Below are positions 14,475 to 21,993 of a stretch of DNA of 23,110 nucleotides, one piece after another. The stretch spans positions 43,066-66,175 of the forward strand of contig WVZH01000024.1 of the NCBI GenBank assembly GCA_011772595.1. The letters run 5' to 3'. Under the pieces are notes generated by a model that saw only the letters and a list, made by a program, of their open reading frames with translations, had not been told where the DNA came from and did no database searches. The translations under genes were made by a program, and so were the position numbers. Every line of letters begins with the position of its first letter. Position 1 is the stretch's first letter. The DNA is from Anaerolineales bacterium. GTDB lineage: Bacteria > Chloroflexota > Anaerolineae > Anaerolineales > E44-bin32.

Positions 14475-15722
14475 ATGGGTGAAAGACGACGTGTCGTGGT
14501 GACAGGCATGGGCAGCGTCAATCCACTTGGTTTGGACGTTGCTGAAACCTGGGAAAATACAATCCAGGGAAAATCCGGCGTTGGACCGATAACTTTGTTT
14601 GATACTTCCGAATTCAATGTCAACATCGCCTGTGAGGTTAAAGATTTCGATGCGACAAATCATATGGATCTCCGTGAAGCGAGACGGCGCGACCGTTTTG
14701 AACAATTCGGAACCGTCGCTGCGGGGGAAGCGATCTCCCAAGCAGGTCTCGAAGTGAGCGATAAAAACGCCGGGAGAATCGGTGTGATCGTCTCATCCGC
14801 CGTAGGGGGTTTAAATACCGTCCAGGATTCTGTGCGGACGATAGACAAAACAGGTCCGCGGCGAGTCAGCCCGTTCATGATCCCCATGTTTATGCCCAAC
14901 GGGGCTTCTGGCCTCGTTGCGATCGACATTGGTGCGAAAGGCCCATGCTATTCACTGTCCTCCGCATGCGCATCGGCGGCAGACGGCCTCGGCCAAGCCG
15001 CCTTTTTGATCCGTGCAGGTGTGGTTGACATCTGTATCGCTGGTGGTGCCGATGCAACGATAACCGAACTCGGTGTAAGCGCTTTTGACCGCTTAGGGGC
15101 GATGTCCCGCAAGAGGGAAGAACCTTGGAACACACCCAGGCCATTTGATAAACACCGCGACGGGTTGGTCATGGGGGAGGGCGCCGCCGTGATGGTACTT
15201 GAAAGCCTGGAATCTGCCAGGTCGCGCGGCGCAACAATCTTAGCAGAGTTGGTGGGTTATGCCGCTACAGGGGACGCTTATCACATTACTGCACCTTCGG
15301 AAGATGGGGTTGGGGGTGCCTCCGCAATACGAGATGCATTGCGCGATGCAGACCTAAAACCTGAAGAAGTCGATTATATCAACGCGCATGGCACAGCAAC
15401 GGAGTTGAACGATATTATGGAAACAAAGGCCATTAAGTCTGCCCTCGGAGAGTTCGCAGCGCAGATTCCCATCTCGTCCACAAAGTCTATGACGGGTCAT
15501 ATGATGGGTGCTACGGGTGCTCTGGAGGCGATCTTTTGTGTGCTCGCGATTCGTGACAGTATGCTTCCACCGACGATCAACTATGAAACGCCAGACCCCT
15601 TATGTGATCTGGACTACATCCCCAATCAATCGCGCCAAGCGGACGTGAGGGTGGCGCTGAGCAACGCATTCGGCTTTGGTGGCCATAACGCGGTGCTGGC
15701 ATTTCAGGCATTCTCGGATTAA
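14475..15722 (+). CDS. fabF: Beta-ketoacyl-ACP synthase II
   Basis: FabF condenses malonyl-ACP with acyl-ACP, the chain-elongating step of fatty-acid synthesis in the cytoplasm. The 415-residue length is typical. The thiolase-fold triad is complete: Cys165 in LSSACASAADG, His305 in INAHGTATELND, and His342 in SMTGHMMGATGA, with the accompanying Lys337 in SSTKSMTGH. The C-terminus ends in the usual LSNAFGFGGHNAVLAF. ATG at 14475 has GGAGGGG upstream. It sits between the PLP enzyme gene and rnc on one strand, a common fabF-rnc-smc linkage, although acpP, which often lies in this cluster, is absent. Confidence 0.96.
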   Translation: MGERRRVVVTGMGSVNPLGLDVAETWENTIQGKSGVGPITLFDTSEFNVNIACEVKDFDATNHMDLREARRRDRFEQFGTVAAGEAISQAGLEVSDKNAGRIGVIVSSAVGGLNTVQDSVRTIDKTGPRRVSPFMIPMFMPNGASGLVAIDIGAKGPCYSLSSACASAADGLGQAAFLIRAGVVDICIAGGADATITELGVSAFDRLGAMSRKREEPWNTPRPFDKHRDGLVMGEGAAVMVLESLESARSRGATILAELVGYAATGDAYHITAPSEDGVGGASAIRDALRDADLKPEEVDYINAHGTATELNDIMETKAIKSALGEFAAQIPISSTKSMTGHMMGATGALEAIFCVLAIRDSMLPPTINYETPDPLCDLDYIPNQSRQADVRVALSNAFGFGGHNAVLAFQAFSD

Positions 15723-15819
15723 AATAGGCGTTGTAAACAAAATAGATCAGAACTGGTGGTACGCGGAAAACTCAGGCCTTCTTGAGTTTGCGGCGTTCCC
15801 CAAGTTCGTGGAGCAGTCC

Positions 15820-16518
15820 ATGTCGCCAGAAGAGTTTGCCCTGCAGGCGGGGCTTAACTTTAAAGATTCACACTTGCTACGAAGGGCATTGACACATCGT
15901 TCTTTTGTCAATGAAAACCCTGAGGTGTTAGAAGACAACGAACGCCTTGAATACCTCGGGGATGCGGCACTCGATTTTCTTACCGCGGCATGGCTGTACA
16001 AACATTTCCCAGAGATGAACGAGGGTCAGTTGACGCGTTTGCGCTCTGCGCTGGTGAGGACAGAACAACTTGCTGCATTTGCGGAGGAGATCCACCTCGG
16101 GGAGGCGCTCCTTCTTGGTCGCGGAGAAGATTCTACTGGCGGACGAGGACGTCCGGCTTTACTGTGCGCTGCCTTTGAGGCGCTTATTGGCGCCTTGTAC
16201 CTCGATGCCGGTTTAGAAGCCGTAATCGAATTCATGGAACCTCGTCTAGAGGCGGCTTCCGACGCCGTGCTGGACGATAGATCCTTGTTCGATGCGCGTA
16301 GCTTGCTACAGATATGGGCACAGGCCGAACTCGGAGAAACTCCACGCTACCACACAGTCGATTCGTATGGACCTGACCACGCGCGCGAGTTCGTCGTCGA
16401 AGTCACTGTGGGAAATGGGATCCGGGGTCGAGGTCGGGGTAGGAGCAAGCAGGACGCCGCCCAGGAAGCTGCCGTGGATGCCATGGCGCAGGTCGACCAA
16501 ACTGCCTTCTGGGAATAG
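15820..16518 (+). CDS. rnc: Ribonuclease III
   Basis: RNase III cleaves double-stranded RNA, including rRNA precursors. The 232-residue protein has an N-terminal catalytic domain with the signature NERLEYLGDAALDF (Glu41, Glu44, Asp48), FEALIGALYLDAG (Glu120), and a C-terminal dsRNA-binding domain (about 157-225, DARSLLQIWAQAELG ... GRGRSKQDAAQEAA). One position is odd: the Asp three residues before the last Glu (Asp114 in E. coli) is Ala117 here (CAAFEAL). The frame opens at 15676, overlapping fabF, but ATG at 15820 with GGAG six bases upstream gives the usual length. smc follows 11 nt downstream. Confidence 0.94.
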   Translation: MSPEEFALQAGLNFKDSHLLRRALTHRSFVNENPEVLEDNERLEYLGDAALDFLTAAWLYKHFPEMNEGQLTRLRSALVRTEQLAAFAEEIHLGEALLLGRGEDSTGGRGRPALLCAAFEALIGALYLDAGLEAVIEFMEPRLEAASDAVLDDRSLFDARSLLQIWAQAELGETPRYHTVDSYGPDHAREFVVEVTVGNGIRGRGRGRSKQDAAQEAAVDAMAQVDQTAFWE

Positions 16519-16529
16519 GATGGATTGAG

Positions 16530-19500
16530 GTGTCTTTTACTGACGGTGCAGCCTCGCGACTGAAATCTCTAGACCTGCAAGGGTATAAGACCTTCGCACT
16601 CAAAACGGAGATCGCTCTCGCACCGACCATTACCGTCGTCGTTGGACCGAATGGTACGGGGAAGTCCAACATTGCCGACGCAATCCGTTGGGTTTTAGGG
16701 GAGCAATCTTATTCGTTGCTGCGCGGCAAACGGACGGAAGATATGATCTTCTCGGGTTCAGAGAACCGACCGCGAGCAAGCATGGCGATGGCGACGATCA
16801 CCTTCGATAACAGTGACGGTTGGTTGCCCATCGAATTCTCCGAGGTGAGTATCTCACGCCGAGCGTACCGCGACGGTCAGAACGAGTATCTGATCAACGG
16901 ACAGCGGGTCCGATTGCGGGACGTCACAGAGTTACTCGCAAATTGTGGACTTGGGCAACGAACCTACACGATTATTGGACAGGGGCTCGTGGATGCGGCG
17001 CTTTCGTTGAAAGCCGATGAGCGGCGGCGTCTTTTTGAGGAAGCCGCGGGGATCGGCTTGTATCGTAGTCGTAGAGAAGAAGCCCTCAGGCGTTTGGATC
17101 ACACTCGGCGTAACCTCGAGCGGGTACAAGATATCCTCGCCGAATTGCAGCCCCGTTTGCGGAGCTTGAAGCGGCAAGCAAAGCGTGCCGGCGAGTATGA
17201 GCAGGTCCAAAGCGACCTCGACGCTGCCCTGCGCGTGTGGTATGGCTACCATTGGTACCATTTGATGGAAGTCGTCTCGACGGCAAAAGCAGACTCGGAA
17301 GAGAAGCGGAAGGCTCGTGATGGATTGCGCCAGGAACAGATGTCAGCTGAGCGTGAATTGGCCACTACGCGCACCCACATCGATACGCTCCGCTCGCAAC
17401 TCCAAACGTGGAGCCAACAGGTTTCAATGCTGCACACCGATCGTGAGGTTATGGGTCGAAATCTAGCAGTGGCAAGGGAACGCCTTCGTTGGCTGGCGGA
17501 TCAGGAAACCTTGATCCAATCGGAGTTGTCGTCGCTGGAGCGAACTCGTGAAAGCTTGGAACAGGATCTGTCCCAAGCGCGTGAATCCGAGCAAGGCAAG
17601 CGTGAGACGCTCGAGCTGGCACAGATCGAGTTGCGTGATCTGGGACAAACGGAGCGAGCAGAACCCGAACACCTTCAGGCACATCTCGACCGAGTAGAAG
17701 AACTGCGAAAAGCATTGGAGGTCGTGGCAGCAGAGCAAGCCGCCTGGCAGGCTCGCTATTCGCTGATCGAAGAGCGAGTTGAATCCTTGGAGCTACAAAG
17801 AGTATCTCTCACCTCGGATCAGGAAGTGAGTGAAAGCGCTGTCTCTGAAGCACAGGCAGGGGTCACGGAGCTCGAAATTGAGCATCGCAGAGCAAAACAG
17901 GATCATGAGCAAGCGGTTGAGAAATACACTGCAGCTCAAAACGATCTCGCTGAGATCGAAGCCGAGCGGATCCGAGTACAGGATCGTCTCTCCGATTTAC
18001 AGTCACAAGATGCCAGGCTCGCTGCGCTATTACAGGTCCGGCGCGTGGCGCTCGAAGCCCACGAAGAGTTCCTCAACCAAATCCGTGGAGGTGCGAGTGA
18101 GGGGCAAATCGAGGGATTCGCGGGGATAATTTCCGATCAGTTGAAAATCTCCGCCAAGTATCAAATGGCGATTAACGCTGCATTAGGTGAATTTCAGAGA
18201 TCACTCGTTTTTGGGACGATCGAAGAGCTACTTGCAGCACTGGTGTGGCTAGAAACGAAGAGCAGCGACGGCCATGCCGCACTACTCGCGCTCGACGCAA
18301 ATCATCGTCCCCCTCGCATTCAGGTACCATCCGATCCGGGATGCTTGGCCGATGCCGCATCGCTTGTCCAGGCGGATGAACGCTTTCAAGCGGCGATCGA
18401 TGTTTTGCTTGGGCAGACTCTGGTGGTCACCGATATCGGAGTGGCTCAGCGCATCCTGCCTGACCTACCTGCATACGCACGTGTCGTTACTTTGAAAGGG
18501 GATCTTTTCTACCCTTCGGGACAGGTATTGCTCGGTAAGGGATCCTCCGATGAGAGAGACCGTCAATCCATAAGCCAGATTGAAGCGGATAAGCTCGCCG
18601 TAAGCGAGGCGCTAGCGGACATCCGTAGGCAACTAGAACAACATTCAATGGAATTGAAAATAACCAGGGAGAAACTTGAGATCTCACAGCAGGCGGTAGA
18701 TCGGGCGCGCGAGGTAGAGCATCAAGCAGCCTTGGCATACGAGCAGGCTGGGTTGACGCTCAAAGACGCGCAGGATAAGTTGACGAAAACACGCCATCAA
18801 GTTCAGGCTCTTGACAAGGCCTGGATGGAGATTCAGCAGGAGAGGGAGCTTCTTGAGGACCAACGACCTACCTTCGAGCAAGACCGTTTGCACTTGGAGA
18901 GGCAATTGAAGGAAGCGGTCGATGCTGTAGGAGGCGCAGATCCCCATCTGGGGTTGGCTCGTGTTGAGGGGCGTCTTGAAGTCGCTCGCCTTGGATTGGA
19001 TGATGCACAAAGCCGGGCCTCGGAGCTTTCGAAGCGCCTGCTGGAGGTACAAGCCCAGCTGGATGAATGGACGAATCGCCTGCAGACTACAAAGGCAGAG
19101 CAAGGCACGGTAGGACAGCAAGAGGATGAGGCAGAAAAGGGCATGGATGAGCTCGAAGGTCAGCTGTCCGCGCTTAAGGGGCAAACCCGACCAGCAGAAG
19201 AATCACTGCTGGCGACAGAGCGAAGGCGGAACGAGCTTGAAGCCGAAGAGAATCGTTGGCGCGTTTCACTCCAAAATACCGAACGGCAGCATTCGCACGC
19301 TCAGATTGAGCTTGCCCGCCGTCAGGAGGAGTTGGTCAGTCTGAGAAGAAGAATCGAAGACGATTTTGGACTGGTTGCCTTCGATTACGGGTCTGATGTA
19401 ACAGGTCAGGACCCCTTACCGTTTGAAGGGTTGGTCGAGCGGTTACCGCGTGTGGAAAATCTGCCACTCGAGTTGGGTTCGCAGGTCAATCATCTACGGG

Positions 19501-20132
19501 CGCAAATGCGGCGTATGGGAGCGGTTAATCCTGAAGCACAGCGTGAGTATGAGGAAGTGGATCAGCGGGTTGTGTTTTTAACATCGCAGGTTGGTGATTT
19601 GAGGAAGGCAGAGAAGCAAATCCAGGAGGTCATCGCCGAACTCGACCTGCTGATGGAGCGTGAGTTTCGAAAAACATTCGATGAGGTTGCCGCTGCATTT
19701 CGTGATGCCTTCAAGCGTTTGTTCGGTGGAGGCAACGCGCGTCTGCTCCTGACCGATCCGAGCGATCTAACCCAAACGGGGATCGATATCGAGGCCCGGC
19801 TACCCGGGCGGCGCTCACAAGGACTGGCAGTCCTCTCCGGCGGTGAACGCAGTCTCGTCGCGACGGCGTTGATCTTCGCATTGCTGAAGGTTTCGCCCAC
19901 GCCATTCTGCGTCCTTGATGAAGTGGATGCGATGTTGGATGAAGCCAACGTAATTCGTTTCTGTGAGATGCTGCAGGAGCTCAGCCAGGATACGCAATTC
20001 ATGGTCATCACGCACAATCGCTTAACCGTGCAGGCTGCAGAGGTGATTTACGGCGTAAGTATGGGTGCGGATTCGGTCAGCAGGGTGATAAGCCTGAAAC
20101 TCGACGAGGCTGAAAAGGAACTGGTTGCCTGA
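16530..20132 (+). CDS. smc: Chromosome segregation protein SMC
   Basis: SMC dimers, with ScpA/ScpB, extrude and organise chromosomal DNA. The 1200-residue length is normal. Residues 11-60 hold LKSLDLQGYKTFALKTEI and the Walker A GPNGTGKSN (from 39). Long coiled coil covers about 165-510, the hinge about 520-670 (EGFAGIISDQLKIS ... GDLFYPSGQVLLG), and the second coiled coil about 690-1010. The C-terminal head has LSGGERSLVATALIF (ABC signature) and Walker B PFCVLDEVDAMLDEANV, then the switch His in VITHNR. The start is GTG at 16530, the only in-frame candidate upstream of the conserved N-terminus, 11 nt after the rnc stop. scpA and scpB are not in the window. Confidence 0.97.
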   Translation: MSFTDGAASRLKSLDLQGYKTFALKTEIALAPTITVVVGPNGTGKSNIADAIRWVLGEQSYSLLRGKRTEDMIFSGSENRPRASMAMATITFDNSDGWLPIEFSEVSISRRAYRDGQNEYLINGQRVRLRDVTELLANCGLGQRTYTIIGQGLVDAALSLKADERRRLFEEAAGIGLYRSRREEALRRLDHTRRNLERVQDILAELQPRLRSLKRQAKRAGEYEQVQSDLDAALRVWYGYHWYHLMEVVSTAKADSEEKRKARDGLRQEQMSAERELATTRTHIDTLRSQLQTWSQQVSMLHTDREVMGRNLAVARERLRWLADQETLIQSELSSLERTRESLEQDLSQARESEQGKRETLELAQIELRDLGQTERAEPEHLQAHLDRVEELRKALEVVAAEQAAWQARYSLIEERVESLELQRVSLTSDQEVSESAVSEAQAGVTELEIEHRRAKQDHEQAVEKYTAAQNDLAEIEAERIRVQDRLSDLQSQDARLAALLQVRRVALEAHEEFLNQIRGGASEGQIEGFAGIISDQLKISAKYQMAINAALGEFQRSLVFGTIEELLAALVWLETKSSDGHAALLALDANHRPPRIQVPSDPGCLADAASLVQADERFQAAIDVLLGQTLVVTDIGVAQRILPDLPAYARVVTLKGDLFYPSGQVLLGKGSSDERDRQSISQIEADKLAVSEALADIRRQLEQHSMELKITREKLEISQQAVDRAREVEHQAALAYEQAGLTLKDAQDKLTKTRHQVQALDKAWMEIQQERELLEDQRPTFEQDRLHLERQLKEAVDAVGGADPHLGLARVEGRLEVARLGLDDAQSRASELSKRLLEVQAQLDEWTNRLQTTKAEQGTVGQQEDEAEKGMDELEGQLSALKGQTRPAEESLLATERRRNELEAEENRWRVSLQNTERQHSHAQIELARRQEELVSLRRRIEDDFGLVAFDYGSDVTGQDPLPFEGLVERLPRVENLPLELGSQVNHLRAQMRRMGAVNPEAQREYEEVDQRVVFLTSQVGDLRKAEKQIQEVIAELDLLMEREFRKTFDEVAAAFRDAFKRLFGGGNARLLLTDPSDLTQTGIDIEARLPGRRSQGLAVLSGGERSLVATALIFALLKVSPTPFCVLDEVDAMLDEANVIRFCEMLQELSQDTQFMVITHNRLTVQAAEVIYGVSMGADSVSRVISLKLDEAEKELVA

Positions 20133-20189
20133 ACTGCGGACGGGCAAACGACGACGCCGTTGAGGAATGGGTAGATTTAACACCTTCCG

Positions 20190-20217
20190 TTGACAATTGA
20201 TCGGCATCGGGTAGAAT
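20190..20217 (+). promoter_or_regulatory. Promoter of tRNA-Leu
   Basis: TTGACA (20190-20195), 16-nt spacer, TAGAAT (20212-20217). Predicted start is about 20224, a few bases before the tRNA. Confidence 0.75.
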
Positions 20218-20227
20218 AGCTCAGCAC

Positions 20228-20312
20228 GCCGAAGTGGCGGAATTGGCAGACGCGCTGCGTTCAGGGCGCAGTGAGCTTTACGCTCATGCGGGTTCGACTC
20301 CCGCCTTCGGCA
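20228..20312 (+). tRNA. tRNA-Leu (anticodon CAG)
   Basis: An 85-nt class II tRNA. Acceptor GCCGAAG pairs with CTTCGGC, with discriminator A at 20312. The anticodon arm CTGCG-TTCAGGG-CGCAG gives anticodon CAG, reading CUG. A long variable arm (GAGC-TTTAC-GCTC) and T-arm GCGGG-TTCGACT-CCCGC complete the fold. CCA is not encoded. Confidence 0.97.
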
Positions 20313-20318
20313 CCTCAA

Positions 20319-20338
20319 GCCCCTCAAAGGGGTTTTTT
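20319..20338 (+). terminator. Intrinsic terminator after tRNA-Leu
   Basis: CCCCT-CAA-AGGGG stem (20320-20332) followed by six T residues (20333-20338), 7 nt past the tRNA. Confidence 0.88.
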
Positions 20339-20352
20339 GTTTACCACTCCCG

Positions 20353-20515
20353 GTGTCATTGCGAGGGGTCCTTAGGCAGGCTTAGGATAGACTCCGCGAC
20401 GTCTGACATGTAAGAAGTCGAGAGCAACAATCCCCCCAACTTCACACGTCATTGCGAGGCCCCCTTCGTCAAGCTCTGGGTGAACTCCGGGCCGTGGCAA
20501 TCCCTTACCCGCGTG
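20353..20515. repeat. Degenerate remnants of the same repeat family
   Basis: Two GTCATTGCGAGG-type starts (near 20356 and 20449) lie upstream of the tandem array in opposite orientation to its copies. The second continues with a GTGGCAATCCC-like end near 20494. They look like halves of dispersed REP-like elements. The stretch between the tRNA-Leu terminator and the next gene has no convincing coding frame; the open frames here are low-complexity by-products of the repeat. Confidence 0.5.
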
Positions 20516-20517
20516 TT

Positions 20518-20655
20518 GGGGATCGCTTCGCCCCTGTCGGGGCTCGCGATGACAGATGGGAGAGCTAGGGGATCGCTTCGCCCCTGGCGGGGCCCGCGAT
20601 GACATGTAGGGGGGGTAGGGAATCGCATCGCCCTTCCGGGGCTCGCAATGACAGA
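20518..20655. repeat. Three tandem REP-like hairpin repeats, 50-bp period
   Basis: Copies begin at 20518, 20568 and 20618, exactly 50 bp apart. The third is cut to its conserved core. Each core reads about GGGATCGCTTCGCCCC, a short loop, GGGGCTCGCGATGACA, and folds as an interrupted hairpin (TCGC/GCGA outside, GCCCC/GGGGC inside). Linkers between cores are less conserved. The third copy has drifted most (ATCGCATCGCCC, GCTCGCAATGAC). Confidence 0.85.
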
Positions 20656-20759
20656 AAGGGGAGCTTCACCATGTAGTCGTCCAACGTCTAACGACAATCT
20701 CATAAGACCATGGAGCCATCACTGAGGGATGGCGCTTCCATCGTGGCTGTCACGAGCAT

Positions 20760-20789
20760 TTGCACACAAGTGCGATTTGGGTGTAGAAT
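20760..20789 (+). promoter_or_regulatory. Candidate promoter of the FtsB-like gene
   Basis: TTGCAC (20760-20765), 18-nt spacer, TAGAAT (20784-20789). The predicted start near 20796 coincides with the first base of the structured leader. Confidence 0.55.
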
Positions 20790-20795
20790 GATGTA

Positions 20796-20860
20796 GGCGT
20801 TCCCGGATAGTGATCTTAGAACGCCTCGCCCTCGTCGTATGCCCTATGGCGAGGGCGTTC
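20796..20860 (+). promoter_or_regulatory. Structured leader with mutually exclusive hairpins
   Basis: GGCGTTC (20796-20802) pairs perfectly with GAACGCC (20819-20825). The latter, extended to GAACGCCTCGCC (20819-20830), also pairs with GGCGAGGGCGTTC (20848-20860) through 12 bp and one bulged G. The two stems cannot coexist. There is no T-tract, so a simple terminator is unlikely. It matches no riboswitch class I recognise. Confidence 0.5.
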
Positions 20861-20921
20861 CCTATTGTGGATTGAACGTCATTCCCGTCAATGCGCTAAC
20901 GTCTGTGGGTATACGATCTTC

Positions 20922-21359
20922 ATGGCATTGAACTTGCAGGCTGATTGGTGCTCGGGTAAGATGGCGGCTGAGATGCACGACGACCAAACAGGTAGAAACC
21001 GACCTCCCTTAATCTGGGTCCTGATCCTTCTTGTGGCCGCCATCCTTATCTTGGGCGATCTCAATCGTCGCATGGCGGAGACGCGCCGCCTTGAGCGCGA
21101 TGCGCAGGATTTGCAGAGCGAGGTGGCGGCAAAAGAAACGGAGAACGCCATCTTGAAGACCCAGGTTGCGGAGGCGACAAGCGAAGAGCGGGCGATGCAA
21201 TGGGCTCACGAGCACGGCGGTATGGTGCGGCCGGGGGAGATCCTTGTCGTGCCAATCACACCTCCTGACACGGAAATTGGCCCCACAGCGACTCCGACGC
21301 CAGTTCCAGAACCTCCGAGCAACTGGGAAGTGTGGTTTGCGTTGCTCTTCGGGGAGTGA
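20922..21359 (+). CDS. FtsB/DivIC-like septum formation initiator protein
   Basis: A 145-residue bitopic membrane protein. A short cytoplasmic N-terminus (about 1-28) is followed by one membrane helix (about 29-45, LIWVLILLVAAILIL). A coiled coil (about 46-90, LNRRMAETRRLERDAQDLQSEV ...) ends in EHGGMVRPGEILVVPI, the layout of FtsB/DivIC proteins, which join FtsL and FtsQ/DivIB in the divisome. A Pro/Thr-rich segment and a short hydrophobic end (NWEVWFALLFGE) follow. The start is uncertain: the frame opens at a TTG (20865), and ATG codons at 20922, 20961 and 20973 all have weak Shine-Dalgarno sequences. A candidate promoter and structured leader lie upstream. It stands between two tRNA genes, away from other division genes. 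Confidence 0.75.
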   Translation: MALNLQADWCSGKMAAEMHDDQTGRNRPPLIWVLILLVAAILILGDLNRRMAETRRLERDAQDLQSEVAAKETENAILKTQVAEATSEERAMQWAHEHGGMVRPGEILVVPITPPDTEIGPTATPTPVPEPPSNWEVWFALLFGE

Positions 21360-21363
21360 TTCC

Positions 21364-21393
21364 TTGACGCTGAAGAGTCCGCTGTGATATAAT
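21364..21393 (+). promoter_or_regulatory. Promoter of initiator tRNA
   Basis: TTGACG (21364-21369), 18-nt spacer, TATAAT (21388-21393). Predicted start near 21400, about 28 nt before the tRNA. Confidence 0.75.
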
Positions 21394-21427
21394 CCGCAAC
21401 GCCTAGGGGGAAATGTTAAATGAGCGT

Positions 21428-21499
21428 TGCGGGGTGGAGCAGTGGCAGCTCGTCAGGCTCATAACCTGAAGGTCCTCAGTTCGAATCTGAGCCCCGCTA
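21428..21499 (+). tRNA. Initiator tRNA-Met (anticodon CAT)
   Basis: A 72-nt tRNA closely resembling bacterial tRNA-fMet: acceptor GCGGGG (21429-21434) pairs with CCCCGC (21492-21497), D-arm GAGC/GCTC with A11-U24, anticodon loop CTCATAA (CAT at 21460-21462), AGGTC variable loop, and T-arm CTCAG-TTCGAAT-CTGAG. Position 1 (T) faces position 72 (T), so the first pair is a U-U mismatch rather than the usual C-A. The anticodon stem is TCAGG/CCTGA, with A-U at 29-41 instead of the third G-C pair. The absence of a 1-72 pair and the A11-U24 pair identify it as the initiator. CCA is not encoded. Confidence 0.92.
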
Positions 21500-21507
21500 C
21501 CTTTTGA

Positions 21508-21534
21508 GGAAGCGCCCGAAAGGGCGTTTTCTTC
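21508..21534 (+). terminator. Intrinsic terminator after initiator tRNA
   Basis: CGCCC-GAAA-GGGCG (21513-21526), stem extended by A-T and G-T pairs, followed by TTTTCTTCC. GAAA is a stable tetraloop. Confidence 0.88.
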
Positions 21535-21708
21535 CTTATAAAGGCAGTTTTGAGGAGTGCCATTCAAAATTCGGCCAAAGGATCCCTAGGATATTCGCTG
21601 GGAGGCTTGGATTCTTACAGGTTTCTCAGAGCCCTCGGAGAAAGGTAAGGACAATGTGCTTACATCCGATTCAGACGGGTAGACCTTGGTCGCGATCCCA
21701 CTCCCCTC
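21535..21708. other. Intergenic stretch, no gene seen
   Basis: Between the tRNA terminator and the RHS remnant I see no supported coding frame, RNA or repeat. The open frame on the plus strand here has no recognisable features. Confidence 0.4.
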
Positions 21709-21993
21709 TTACACTGGAGGAGGGGCTGCGCCTCCTGGCGAACTCCTACTGTAGCGTATGATTGTGACCATTCGATTATGCATTGCGGATTTGAATTTCC
21801 ATGATCCACCCATCGCCTTCGAAACTTCCATTACTGCATCCCGCGTCCAATCAAGCTCCTCAATTGATCGCCAATTCCCTTCTCGCCATGTACAGAATGT
21901 CTGTATCTCCTCACCATAAATTGATGGGATGGTGACTATGTGAAATCCCCAATCCTTCTTGATTCTAACCTTGTAGACAACCTCGAGAAATTT
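21709..21993 (-). pseudogene. In-frame C-terminal extension beyond the RHS stop
   Basis: Directly after the TAG that ends the RHS core (21994-21996), the same frame stays open for 94 codons to TAA (21709-21711). It reads KFLEVVYKVRIKKDWGFHIV, continues with several Trp and charged residues, and ends APPPV. It has no start codon until an internal ATG about two-fifths of the way in. In intact RHS proteins this position holds the variable toxin domain. It may be the decayed tip of this gene, or a fragment of a downstream immunity gene. I do not recognise the domain. Confidence 0.4.

Noticed and set aside
16403..20132. Long antisense open frames opposite smc and rnc
   Set aside because: They are shadows of a high-confidence coding strand, with no ribosome sites or recognisable domains.
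20518..20655. CRISPR array
   Set aside because: Only three copies, each a self-complementary hairpin with degenerate linkers of similar composition, and no cas genes nearby.
20372..20703. Minus-strand open frames with repeated HREPRQGRSDP-like peptides
   Set aside because: They are translations of the REP-like hairpin repeats, with no start signals or family features.
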